Shown: positions 37,548-46,731, counted from the first letter of the stretch. The stretch is DNA of 64,000 nucleotides from Pithys albifrons albifrons (GCF_047495875.1 NC_092468.1:2269345-2333344); one strand, 5' to 3'. Translations and numbers: made by a program. The notes: generated by a model from the letters alone, not told the origin.

Positions 37548-38414
37548 TGTGTTGGGTCCAGTTCTGTTTAACACCTTTAGTGATGATTTAGATGAGGGGA
37601 TTGAGTCCATCATCAGCAAATTTGCAGATGACACCAAGTTGGGAGGAAGTGTCGACCTGCTGGAAGGCAGGAGGGCTCTGCAGAGGGATCTGGAGAGACT
37701 GGAGAAATGGGCTGATTCCAATGGCATGAAGTTCAACAAGGCCAAGTGCAGGTCCTGCCCTTTGGCCACCCCAACCCCCTGCAGTGCTCCAGGCTGGGCA
37801 CAGAGTGGCTGGAGAGCAGCCAGGCAGAGGGACCTGGGGGGACTGAGGGACAGGAAGCTCAACAGGAGCCACCAGTGTGCCCAGGTGGCCAAGAAGGCCA
37901 AGGGGATCCTGGCCTGGATCCAAACTAGCGTGGCCAGCAGGCCCAGGGCAGTGACCCTTCCCCTGGACTCTGCCTTGGGGAGGCCACACCTTGAGTGTTG
38001 TGTTCAGTTCTGGGCCCCTCAGTTGAGGCAAGAGATTGAGGGGCTGGAGCGGGGCCAGAGAAGAGCAACGAGGCTGGAGAAGGGACTGGAGCACAAGTGC
38101 CAGGTGGGGGTTGGTCTCTTCTCCCAGGCACTCAGCAATAGGACAAGGGGGCACGATGGGCTCAAGCTCTGCCAGGGGAAATTGAAGTTGGAGAGCAGGA
38201 AAAACTTCTTTGCAGAGAGAGTGCTCAGGGATTGGAATGGGCTGCCCAGAGAGGGGGTGGATTCCCCATTCCTGGAGATTTTTCAACTGAGCTTGGCCGT
38301 GGCACTGAGTGCCATGATCTGGTAAAGGGACTGGAGTTGGACCAAGGGTTGGACTTGATGATCTCGGAGGTCTTTTCCAACCCAATCCATTCTATGATTC
38401 TATTCTATGATTCT
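37548..38414 (+). mobile_element. CR1 LINE, 3' part with end of reverse transcriptase
   Basis: A plus-strand CR1 of about 870 bp. It opens inside the reverse transcriptase (SVLGPVLFNTFSDDLD, then the catalytic-loop motif FADDTKLGG, then FNKAKC), and the frame 37,510-38,325 remains open into the 3' region. The 3' end is intact: TCTTTTCCAACCCAATCC and the tail ATTCTATGATTCTATTCTA. Relative to the copies at 21.9 and 29.2 kb it lacks about 105 bp at 38,100 (GAGCACAAGTGC joins directly to CAGGTGGGGG). It is a dead, 5'-truncated element. Confidence 0.95.
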
Positions 38415-38990
38415 AATTGCAGGAGATACTTGAGAAGAACTCCCAATGCACTTCTGGGTGCTCCAGCTGAAGGGTGGCTTTAAAAACAACACCCCCCATC
38501 AGCTCCTCATGGACCTCCTTCTGCAGGTTTGTTTTTGACATGGGGTCTCCTTAAGAGTTTCTGAGTTTTTTTCGCGTGCACAAATACATTACTTGGCTCC
38601 TTGGAGCTTCCTGTGCTGCTGACTGGAAAGGGATGCTGGTGGCTCTTATGAGTATTCATGTTTTCTTCCAGCTCTGGTTCTGAGATTTGAGTGTTTTTAT
38701 AACTCCTGTAAAGGAAAAAGGGATTCTGAGGAGAAAGGAAAAAGGAAAGCCTGGGAGGTAAATGTTGGATGTACTCTGAGGCTATGAAATAAGTCCAATG
38801 CCCACCTTTAGGCTTTTTGGATAGTGAGATGGGCCTGGATTCCCATGGGGTGACTGTGGAGATATCCATGGGGGCAAATCTTCATGTCTCTCCTGTCTGA
38901 AATATTCATGAGCTTCTGACTTTTTGAGAGTTTCCTTTTCAGAAGGAAACTTCCCCAGCAAACAGTAAATAATTGTCTGACACATGGAAC
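38415..38990. other. Unique DNA flanking the provirus
   Basis: About 575 bp between the CR1 and the provirus with no recognised feature. Confidence 0.5.
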
Positions 38991-38995
38991 CAGGG
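38991..38995. repeat. Target-site duplication, left copy (CAGGG)
   Basis: CAGGG lies directly before the left LTR and again directly after the right LTR (47,284-47,288). A 5-bp duplication marks retroviral integration and shows that the two LTRs belong to one provirus. Confidence 0.9.
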
Positions 38996-39524
38996 TGTTG
39001 CAGGTTTGGCCTGGCTGTTGCCAACCCTGGACTGGCCCCCCTTCCCCCTCCCAGAACCTTCCCAGCAAAGGAAAGGAAAAAAAACTGAAAAGAAACACAC
39101 TCTAAAGAAACTGAACTGAATAAAAAGAATAAATTATATTTACTAACATTTACAAACAACACTGTATATACAATACATAGGATCCCACCCCCCAGGGGAG
39201 AGGGGAAGGGAGAGAAGGGGATTGATTAGCCAGAAAATAGGGAAGACACCAACCCAAGCCAAAGAAACCGAATGAATCAAAACAAACACAATTAAAAACC
39301 TCAAGGAAGGGGAACAAGAATGAAACAATCTCACCCAGGACAGGAGAACCACCAGGCACTGGAGGGACCAGACTTCCACCACCTCCCTCCAGCTCCTCAG
39401 CCAAGGAAGGGAAGAAGGAACCAACAAACCACTCCCCCACTGCTACGTGGAAGACACGTGTGGAATACTTGTAACTTCCTTAGATACAATGGTTACTGAG
39501 GAAGCCATGGGTCAAACCATTACG
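38996..39524 (-). repeat. 3' LTR of the provirus
   Basis: A 529-bp LTR. On the plus strand it starts TGTTGCAGGTTTGGCC and ends GGGTCAAACCATTACG, where the last base differs from the CA terminus kept in the other LTR (an apparent point change at the U3 edge). It pairs with 46,754-47,283. The purine-rich AAAGGAAAGGAAAAAAAACTG block and the AATAAATTATATTTAC region are shared by both copies. Promoter and poly(A) sites could not be placed with confidence. Confidence 0.95.
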
Positions 39525-39539
39525 TTCTCCACCCCTTAT
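39525..39539 (-). other. Polypurine tract
   Basis: On the minus strand ATAAGGGGTGGAGAA lies immediately 5' of the 3' LTR, the position and composition expected for the primer of plus-strand DNA synthesis. One T interrupts the purine run. Confidence 0.75.
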
Positions 39540-39905
39540 TCCACACTGGTCTTTCCACGCAATCTTTGTATTATTGCATTTGCTTATATCCCACACACAC
39601 ATATATATATACAGTCCATATGCGGTCCTTCGAGGCAGATGTCTTGTCATCAAGGATCAACACCAGCATCAGTTCAGCTTTAGTCCTTTGCCTTTTGGTT
39701 AGAGTCACAGTTCCAAGTTGAGGCCTAGTCCACAGTTTAGGGCTGCCTTATCGTTGGACATCACGGGATACTAGTACCGGCTTTGTTTGGGTTTTTCTCA
39801 TCTCGTGTCTGGTTTCCTGCGAAACACAACTCAAAGCACATAATTAGTTCTTCCCCAAGGCTAGATTGCCTTGGGGCACACACTGGATCTCACCATCTTT
39901 CCTCA
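39540..39905 (-). other. Non-coding 3' region of the provirus (no env)
   Basis: About 365 bp between the integrase stop and the polypurine tract. It has no frame of note on the minus strand and no trace of an envelope gene. A short ACACACATATATATATA run lies at 39,592-39,611. Confidence 0.7.
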
Positions 39906-41054
39906 TTACCCACCAGGTGTTTCTGGACCCTTGGGCAAAAACAATCCCACGAATGGGTTTGTCTTGGCCGAGGGAGGGGTAATCCAGACAGATTTCCCTA
40001 ACATGCCTCTCAAGTGAAACGCTGGAACTTTGTCTCCATCTACCATGTGGAGGGATTCTGCTTGGGCAGAACCAGCTCGATTGACAGAGCCTCTGGTGTT
40101 AACCAACCAGGTGGCCTTGGCTAAATGCTTATCCCAGTTCTTGAAGGTTCCTCCACCTAGTGCCTTCAGAGTTGTTTTTAATAGTCCATTGCACCTTTCA
40201 ACCTTTCCAGCAGCAGGTGCATGATATGGAATGTGATATACCCATTCAATACCATGCTCCCGTGCCCAAGTGGCCACTAGACTGTTCTTGAAATGAGTCC
40301 CATTATCTGACTCAATGCGATCTGGAGTGCCATGCCTCCACAAGACCTGTTTCTCAAGGCCCAAGATAGTATTGCGGGCCGTTGGATGTGGTACCGAATA
40401 TGTCTCCAACCATCCAGTGGTCGCTTCCACCATGGTAAGCACATAGCGCTTACCTTGGCTAGTCTGTGGCAGTGTGATGTAGTCAACCTGCCAGGCCTCT
40501 CCGTATTTATACTTGTCCCAGCGTCCACCATACCAAAGGGGCTTCAATCTTTTTGCCTGCTTAATGGCAGCACAGGTTTCACAATTGTGGATAACCTGAG
40601 AGATAACGTCCATGGTTAATTCCACCCCTCGATCTCGTGCCCATTTATAGGTTGTGTCCCGGCCTTGATGGCCTGAAGCATCATGGGCCCATCGAGCCAG
40701 GAACAATTCTCCCTTTTGCTGCCAATCGAGGTCTACTTGTGACACCTCAATCTGTGCAGCTCGGTCTGCCTGTCTGTTATTATCATGTTCCTCATTAGCT
40801 CGACCTTTGGGCACATGGGCATCTACATGGCGGACTCGCACGTTCAATTTCTTTACTCTGGCAGCAATGTCTTGCCACAGATCTGCAGCCCAGATGGGCT
40901 TCCCTCTACGCCTCCAATTCATCTTCTTCCACCGGTCTAGCCATCCCCAGAGAGCATTTGTTATCATCCATGAGTCGGTGTACAAGTAGAGCCTTGGCCA
41001 TCCTTCTCTTTCTGCAATGTCTAGGGCCAATTGGACACCTTTTGAGTTCTGCAA
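39906..41054 (-). pseudogene. pol: ERV pol, RNase H C-terminus plus integrase
   Basis: An open frame of 382 codons. It begins inside RNase H (YTDSW at residues 25-29, HVDAH at 76-80, ADRAA at 96-100) and continues into a full integrase. The zinc-binding HHCC set is present (H124, H129, C158, C161). The catalytic triad has D,D35E spacing: D191 in WQVDYITLP, D250 in ESDNGTHF and E286 in AAGKVERCNG. After the catalytic core comes the C-terminal domain ending near PKGPETPGG. Integrase would insert viral DNA into host chromosomes. The frame is one base out of register with the upstream RT frame, with the break in an AAAA run at about 41,040-41,046. There is no dUTPase after it. Confidence 0.95.
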
Positions 41055-43041
41055 ACTGACTCAATTCGCCTTTCCCCTCAGTGGCTTCTGCCACCCGTTG
41101 GGTGGGATTCCACACAGCTGCTCTCCACTTCCGGCTCCTCCCTACGATACGGCAAGAACCATCAGTGAAAAGGGCGTAGCGCGTCTCTTCATCTGGCAGC
41201 TGATTATATGGTGGAGCTTCTTCAGCTCGACTCACTGACTCTTCCTCTTCTTCATCTGCCAGGCTGAAGTTCCCACCTTCAGGCCAATTGGTTATAATTT
41301 CTAGAATTCCAGGGCGATTCGAGCTCCCAATTCGAACACGTTGTGTAATCAAAGCAATCCACTTGCTCCACGTGGCATCGGTGGCATGGTGTGTAGGGGG
41401 CACTTTTCCCTTAAACATCCAGCTTAACACTGGTAGTCGAGGTGCCAGGAAAAGCTGTGCTTCAGTACCAATTACCTCTGAGGCTGCTCGTATGCCTTCA
41501 TATGCTGCTAGGATTTCCTTCTCCATAGGGGTGTAATTGGCCTCAGAGCCTCTGTAGCTTCGGCTCCAGAAACCAAGTGGTCGCCCTCGTGTCTCACCAG
41601 GCACCTTTTGCCAGAGGCTCCAGGAGGGACCTTTATCTCCAGCTGTGGAATAAAGTACATTCTTCCCATCTGGTCCTGTCCTGACTGGTCCAAGAGCCAC
41701 GGCATGTGCGATTTCTTGCTTGATCTGCTTGAAAGCCTGTTGTTGTTCAGGACCCCATTGGAAAATGTTCTTTTTATGGGTCACAAAATAGAGAGGGCTC
41801 ACGATCTGGCTGTACTCTGGGATGTGCATTCGCCAGAAGCCTATGGCTCCCAGAAACGCTTGGGTCTCTTTCTTGTTAGTCGGGGGAGCCATTGCTACAA
41901 TCTTATTGATGACATCGGTTGGAATCTGGCGACGTCCATCTTGCCATTTCACCCCAAGGAACTGAATCTCTCTGGCAGGTCCCTTGACCTTGCTCTTTTT
42001 GATGGCAAAACCAGCTTTGAGGAGAATCTGAATAATCTTTTGTCCTTTTTTGAAGACTTCTTCTGCTGTGTCTCCCCATACAATGACATCATCAATATAC
42101 TGGATGTGTTCTGGGGCCTCACCCTTCTCCAATGTGGCCTGGATCGGCCCATGACAAATGGCTGGACTGTGTTTCCACCCCTGGGGCAATCGGTTCCAGG
42201 TGTACTGCATGCCCCTCCACGTGAAAGCAAACTGTGGCCTGCACTCTGGTGCCAGAGGAATGGAGAAGAATGCATTAGCAATGTCAATAGTGGCATACCA
42301 CTTTGCTGCTTTGGACTCCAACTCATACTGGAGCTCCAACATATCTGGCACAGCAGCATTCAGCGGTGGCGTAACTTCATTCAGGCCACGATAGTCCACA
42401 GTCAGTCTCCATTCTCCATCTGATTTACGTACAGGCCAGATAGGGCTGTTGAAGGGTGAGTGTGTTCTGCTGACCACCCCTTGGCTCTCCAGCTTCCTGA
42501 TCATTTTATGGATGGGAATCACAGCATCTTGGTTTGTACGATACTGTCGCCTATGTACAGTTGCAGTGGCCATCGGTACTTCTTGATCTTTGACTCGGAG
42601 TAATCCCACAGCAGAAGGGTCTTCTGAGAGACCAGGGAGAGTAGACAACTGTTTGGACTCTCTTTCAATCACTGTGGCTACACCAAAAGCCCACCGGTAC
42701 CCTTTCGGGTCCTTGAAGTGTCCTCCTTTTAAATAGTCCGTACCAAGGATGCTAGGGGCTTCTGGGCCTGTCACAATGGAATGCTTTTCCCATTGGTCTC
42801 CTGTTAGGCTCATGTCAGCCTCTACCACCGACAGGTCCTGAGACCCTCCGGTTACTCCAGAAATAGACACAGTCTCTGTACTCTCATGTTCTGATGGCAT
42901 TAATGTACATTGGGCACCAGTATCTACCAAAGCTTGGTATTTCTGAGGATCCGATGTGCCAGGCCATCGAACCCACACAGCCCAGTAAACCCGATTATCA
43001 TCCTTGTCCCTCTCCTCCTCCTGGCAGGAGGCAGGGCCCCT
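40906..43041 (-). pseudogene. pol: ERV pol, protease-reverse transcriptase-RNase H
   Basis: An open frame from just after a TAG at 43,042-43,044, with no ATG near its beginning, so it would be made as a Gag-Pol product. Numbering from the GTG at 42,978, the aspartic protease motif LVDTGA has its aspartate at 19. The reverse transcriptase has LTVDYRGLN (192-200), IDIANAFF with the first catalytic aspartate (231-238), RLPQGWKHSP (263-272) and YIDD (294-297). RNase H shows FTDGSC (604-609). The frame then runs off register near residue 646 and stops at 40,906; the rest of RNase H lies in the neighbouring frame with integrase. The role is copying viral RNA into DNA. All visible RT catalytic residues are intact. 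Confidence 0.95.
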
Positions 43042-43044
43042 CTA
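43042..43044 (-). other. Gag/pol boundary stop codon (TAG)
   Basis: On the minus strand CAACAATAGAGGGGC: TAG separates the gag tail from protease-RT in one frame. Gammaretroviruses make Gag-Pol by reading through such a UAG. Whether this one was recoded or is simply a decayed CAG codon cannot be told from one copy. Confidence 0.7.
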
Positions 43045-43353
43045 TTGTTGTTCCTGGTCGGAGCATTCTCCATCTGACGTGTGCGATGCTCTGTCAGAGG
43101 CTCCTTCATCAGCATGGGGGGAGTTGTTTCTTTTGCGTCTCGGAGATCGATGTTTCTTTTCCGGGGTCTTTGCTTCAACTATGTGGACAGCTTTCTTGTC
43201 CGCTACTTTCCGTTTTAATTCTTGCACTCGGGCTTTAAGTTTAGAGGTGGGTTCACCGTGCCATTTTTTCATGTTTTCCCCTAGTTCGCGCAGAACAGTC
43301 CATAAGACACTACGCTCACTCTGTGTCTTACTCCTGGGGCTTCCAGTTTTCTC
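43042..43353 (-). pseudogene. gag: ERV gag C-terminal segment, ending at TAG before pol
   Basis: An open stretch between an in-frame TGA (43,354-43,356) and TAG (43,042-43,044). It contains a heptad-like helix with LKARVQELKRKV (coiled-coil potential), a basic KKHRSPRRKRNN block and an acidic Ser-rich end. No CCHC zinc knuckle is visible, so nucleic-acid binding would rest on basic and RS segments, as foamy-virus Gag uses Gly-Arg boxes (analogy). It is in the same frame as pol, so the TAG is the only barrier between them. Confidence 0.8.
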
Positions 43354-43842
43354 TCATGCTGCATGAGATGACCGAGAACGGGAACTGGAACGAGAATAAG
43401 AACGTGACCTTCCTTTGCGACCTCTAGAACGTCTGCATCTAGGTTGTTCTTCATACACAGAGCGTCTAGTATTCCTCTGGTGGCCTCTAGTTCTCCCTCG
43501 TGCTGCATGAGGTGACCGAGAACGGGAACGGGACCGAGAACGGGAACGGGACCGAGAATGGGAACAGGAACATGAATGAGAATGAGAACGAGACCTTTCT
43601 TTGTGACCTCTAGAACCTTTGCCTCTAGGTTCTTCTTCATACACAGAGCGTCTAGGATTCCTCCCTACCCTTTCCCCACTGTAGAGGGAAGAATGCTGGT
43701 AGTTAGAGGGGACCCTCATGGTTTCCGATATTCTCCGTATCCAGTGACACATTCTGTCAACGTGTATCTCATTCTCGTCCATACTTAGAGGGTATGCGGA
43801 TATCAGACACAGCATATAAGACTTAGGGGCCCCATTCATCAC
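43354..43842 (-). pseudogene. gag: ERV gag segment with duplicated SR-rich repeats
   Basis: An open frame of 162 codons following an in-frame TGA at 43,849-43,851. Residues 1-60 look like the end of a capsid-type helical region (CHWIRRISETMRVP). Residues about 63-162 hold two copies of a 62-residue unit, each beginning RRSVYEE (64 and 126) and leading into long alternating Arg-Ser or Ser-His stretches, and ending SPHAA or SSHAA. The DNA shows GAACGG/GACCGAGAAC hexamer repeats at about 43,519-43,593. RS tracts typically bind RNA and are phosphorylated by SR kinases (family knowledge). It ends at a TGA where the paralogous repeat has an arginine codon, which fits CpG decay. Confidence 0.85.
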
Positions 43843-43851
43843 TTTATCTCA

Positions 43852-43988
43852 CATCGGCTGTGTGTATGGCATCTTCTCTGGGACCAAGATGTCATAGTAA
43901 TTTGGATCAGAGTATATAATCTCCAGCATGGCCAGTTCCCGCAGATACTGGATGCCTTCTTCTGCAGTATTCCACTCTCTTGGAGCAC
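43852..43988 (-). pseudogene. gag: ERV gag capsid-like segment between breaks
   Basis: Still open in the frame of the downstream gag segment. It encodes a helix-rich piece with YLRELAMLEIIYSD-type sequence that looks like the second half of a capsid. It is bounded upstream by the frame change near 43,990 and downstream by the TGA at 43,849-43,851. Confidence 0.65.
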
Positions 43989-44588
43989 TCACCAATACTC
44001 TTTAAATGGGTATCTTGCCCTCACGGCACGGAGGATTCGAGTCCAGAGACTGGATGTCATCTCCCCCTGTCCCATTTCCTGTTCTATTTCACGGTCTCGG
44101 GCAAGAGATCCCAATTGTTGTGCTTCATGACCTTCCAGCACATGACTACTGGCCCCCTGGTCCCAGCATCGCACCAGCCAGGTGAGGATGCGTTCATCGG
44201 GCCACCGACTGTAATCCCTTCGTATATCTCGAATCTCCTTTGGGGTCAATGATCGTATAATTTCACTTTCCCTCATTATTTCCTGTCCATCTCTCCCACG
44301 TACTATTCTCTCTACCTGTGTTTTTACTCTTCCACTCCTTCGTGGAACCTCTCTCACTTCCTTTCTGACCCTCTCATGTGAAGATGGGGATTGTTCGCGC
44401 CGTGAGGACGAGCTTCTATGGTGTTCACTCCGGGAGGATGGGCTCCTACGTCGCCCACGCTGTGGAGAGAGACTTCTACTTCGTTCGAGCCGTGGGGAAA
44501 GACTCCTAGCTCGTGCACCCCGTGAAAGGGAGCTCCTGTGTTGTTCATCAGGTCTGATGAATGGAGGTAGCACATAGTCCTTGGAAGG
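43989..44588 (-). pseudogene. gag: ERV gag segment, RS-rich block plus capsid-like domain
   Basis: Open between the TGA at 44,589-44,591 and the TGA at 43,989-43,991, in the same frame as the two open frames upstream. The first ~75 residues carry SR-type repeats built around RSLSPRLERSRSLSPQ. Residues ~95-190 form a capsid-like region (SLTPKEIRDIRRDYSRW, TWLVRCWDQGA, RILRAVRARYPF). Retroviral Gag capsids often contain such Trp/Arg-rich helices. Identity as capsid is inferred from position and style. At 43,990 the capsid sequence continues in another frame. Confidence 0.8.
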
Positions 44589-45002
44589 TCAGGGTAAGGG
44601 CCTTCCCCGGTCATCTATTCCCTCAAATGTAGGTCTAGTATGGGGAGGTGGAATCATACCTCCAAAGGAGGGTTGCCTTTGGAGAGCCTGAAACGGTCCT
44701 TCCTCAGGCTGACGGAAGCGCGTTGACCTCCTCTCTTCCTCCACTGGGTACTTGCGTGTGTAGTCAGAGCACCAATCGTCAAATGTTATTCTATCCCAGG
44801 ATGCTCGCACCGTCCCTTTCCTTTCTCCAGGCATGCCTCTGGTCTCTTTTGGACGTGCCCCCAGTCCCATTAGGTGTGCCCCATCCCTTGTGACCACTCC
44901 TCCCTCTCTAGCAGCTGCTCCCTCTTCTACTGTGACTATTCTTTCCTCTCGTGCCGTCGCTCCTTCCATCGTCACAGTAGTTTCTTCCTCTCTCGCAGCT
45001 GC

Positions 45003-45068
45003 TTCTTCGTCTGCTTCTTCTTCTTCTTTTTCTTCTTCTTCTTGCTCCTCTTCTTCTTCTTCTCGTTC
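45003..45068 (-). repeat. Poly-acidic tract in gag
   Basis: A GAA/GAG microsatellite-like run encoding about 18 Glu in 22 residues, directly after the TQT array. On the plus strand it appears as TTCTTC runs, which create a meaningless Phe-rich antisense frame at 44,874-45,500. Confidence 0.85.
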
Positions 45069-45164
45069 CAATTGCAGAGGTGGCTCTATGGGTTTTGTAG
45101 TCTCCTTTGTCCTCGTTGTTTTCTTCTTTATGGGGGCAATGATAATCTTCCGGTCCGTAACTTC

Positions 45165-45737
45165 AGTTTGAGTTCCCACAGAGCGAATAGGAACTGTGTC
45201 CGTGTCGGCGTGAGTTTGAGCTTCGACTGTGGTCTTGGTGGGTTTAGTAGGAATGGCTGCTTCCAGATCTACAGCTTGAGTCTGAGTTTCCACAGAGCGA
45301 ATAGAAACTGTATTGACGTCAGCCTGAGTCTGAGCTTCAACTGTGGTCTTAGTAGGCTTAATAGAGATGGCAACCTCCAGATCTACGGCTTGAGTCTGAA
45401 TTTCTACGGAACAACTGGAAGCTGTATTAGCTTCAGCTTGCGTCTGGGTGTCAGCCGTGGTTGTAGCGGGGACAGCAGAAATGGCCTTGTCCAGATTTGA
45501 AGCCTGAGTTTGGGTTTCTACTGAGCAAACAGAGGCTGTATTAGCTTCAGCAACTTGAGTTTGGGTCTCTACAGAGTGAACGGGGGCTTTGTTGGCCTCG
45601 GTTTGAGTCTGAGTTTCAACTGTAGTTTTAGCAGGGACAGCGGAGATAGCCATGTCCGGGTCTGCAGCTTGAGTTTGGGTTTCTACAGAGCGGACAGAGA
45701 CTGTATTAGTTTCAGCTGCTTGAGTTTGGGTCTCTAC
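45165..45737 (-). repeat. Tandem TQT-motif array (about five 114-117-bp units)
   Basis: A DNA-level degenerate tandem repeat recurring every ~114-117 bp, recognisable on the plus strand by repeats of GCTTGAGTTTGGGTTTCTAC and TTGAGTCTGAGTTTC-like blocks. It encodes the regularly spaced TQT motifs described for the enclosing gag segment. Units differ from one another while motif spacing is kept. Confidence 0.85.
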
Positions 45738-45866
45738 AGAAACAACATCGACCTCATGCTGTGTTTGGACTCCGCTTTCGGTAGTCTGAACAGGGACTGC
45801 ACAGGTCTCGGATGGCATATCTCCATATTCTATCCTGTCCTCAAGCCATTGACAGTGGTCTATGGC

Positions 45867-46565
45867 TCACCGATAAGCACTAGCCAGGCCCCAACACAAA
45901 GCAGAGACTCGCGTATACGGGTCCTCATACGTAAAACACTCTTCTGATAAACAGCGGGCCACCTCAGCAGAGTCACACACTTCTTCTGACGTGAACTTCC
46001 AATTAATGGGGGGTGAGATACGCCCTAGCACTTTACCAAGGTCCGACCAAGCCCCATCCCACCCCGGGACTGGCCCGTCCAAAGCCCCTTCCAAAGTTCC
46101 AGCGAGTCCCCCAGAGGCATAGCCTTTCTTAGGTCTGAAACAAGGGAAGCAACAAAGTCCCAGCATTCTTCCAATCTTATACAACGGTTCCATTACCCTC
46201 GTAAACACTAGTGCTGTCACAATACAATTTAGGTAATAACTGGGACCAATTGTAACAGTAGGGATCTCCCTCAATAGTCCGTTAATGTCATAATTTAACA
46301 GGCCTTTAATGTCACATGTCAACAAGTCTTTAATGCCAAGATTCAGGAGGGCCTTACATGGATGACAATTATCAGGCAGACCTAGGTATGTCCCTAGGAG
46401 ACCTCTCAGAGTGGGAGTAAGCATTAGCACCATCAGTATATAAAAGAATAGAAAGACACTTAACAGGAGGCCTTTCACTACAAGAGACTGCCAGGCCATG
46501 CCAGCATGGTTGGACTGACCTCCTCTGGTACCTCTCAGGTATTTGCTAAAAAGGGTGAAAACCAT
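45867..46565 (-). pseudogene. ERV 5' open frame with membrane segment, in frame with gag
   Basis: An open frame of 232 codons starting at an ATG 167 nt downstream of the primer site. Residues 29-52 are a strong hydrophobic segment (VFLFFYILMVLML core). A second weaker one lies at about 109-125. A CCFPCF cluster follows, as seen in palmitoylated proteins, then a Cys-containing region (EEVCDSAEVARCLSEECF). It ends in TGA, and the same frame stays open to the ATG of the next gag segment 17 codons later. It could be the N-terminal domain of an oversized Gag or a separate upstream protein (as the piscine epsilonretroviruses carry orfC before gag). I do not recognise the family. Confidence 0.7.
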
Positions 46566-46731
46566 TCTTTCTATTGTTTACCTTATGCCTGAGTCCTCTG
46601 TTCCCAAACAAAAACCTTGTTTATAACAAAAAGATACTCTTTTGATAATACCACTTCAGTTGGCAGTTCTCCCGGACACTGTTCTCTAAACAGAGAACTA
46701 TTTAGAAAACAATTCAAGATTCAAGGTCAGT

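Larger units (their letters stand above)
44589..45818 (-). pseudogene. gag: ERV gag segment with TQT-motif array and acidic tract
   Basis: An open frame of 409 codons. Residues 28-218 are a degenerate tandem repeat of about 38 residues, each holding two short motifs of the type SVETQTQ or TVETQTQ. Threonines of the TQT-type motifs fall at 30, 47, 69, 85, 102, 124, 178 and 216, with degenerate IQT/AQT at 140, 162 and 200, so spacing alternates 16-17 and 22. Residues 251-272 are almost all Glu. The C-terminal part (SWDRITFDDWCSDYTRKYP, then FRQPEEGPFQALQRQP) is ungapped non-repeat sequence. TQT is the core of the dynein light chain LC8 binding site (family knowledge), so this is a candidate multivalent LC8-binding region (inference). 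It ends in TGA, and the same frame stays open beyond. Confidence 0.85.

Noticed and set aside
37588..38385. 265-codon minus-strand frame
   Set aside because: Antisense of the CR1 at 37.55-38.41 kb.
39525..39905. Possible env gene between integrase and 3' LTR
   Set aside because: Too short and without any minus-strand frame of note.
41608..42423. 271-codon plus-strand frame
   Set aside because: Antisense shadow of the reverse transcriptase, which is clearly coding on the minus strand with YIDD and other motifs.
43281..43640. Minus-strand frame with VPVLG repeats
   Set aside because: An out-of-frame read of the SR-coding hexamer repeats of gag.
44874..45500. 208-codon plus-strand Phe-rich frame
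   Set aside because: Antisense of the acidic tract and TQT array; the Phe run is just the complement of GAA repeats.
45165..45737. Regular direct repeats as a possible CRISPR array
   Set aside because: Degenerate, coding, no spacers, in a vertebrate ERV.
43042..45869. Selenocysteine or other recoding at the gag TGA codons
   Set aside because: No supporting structure was identified and CpG decay explains TGAs more simply; kept only as a remote alternative.
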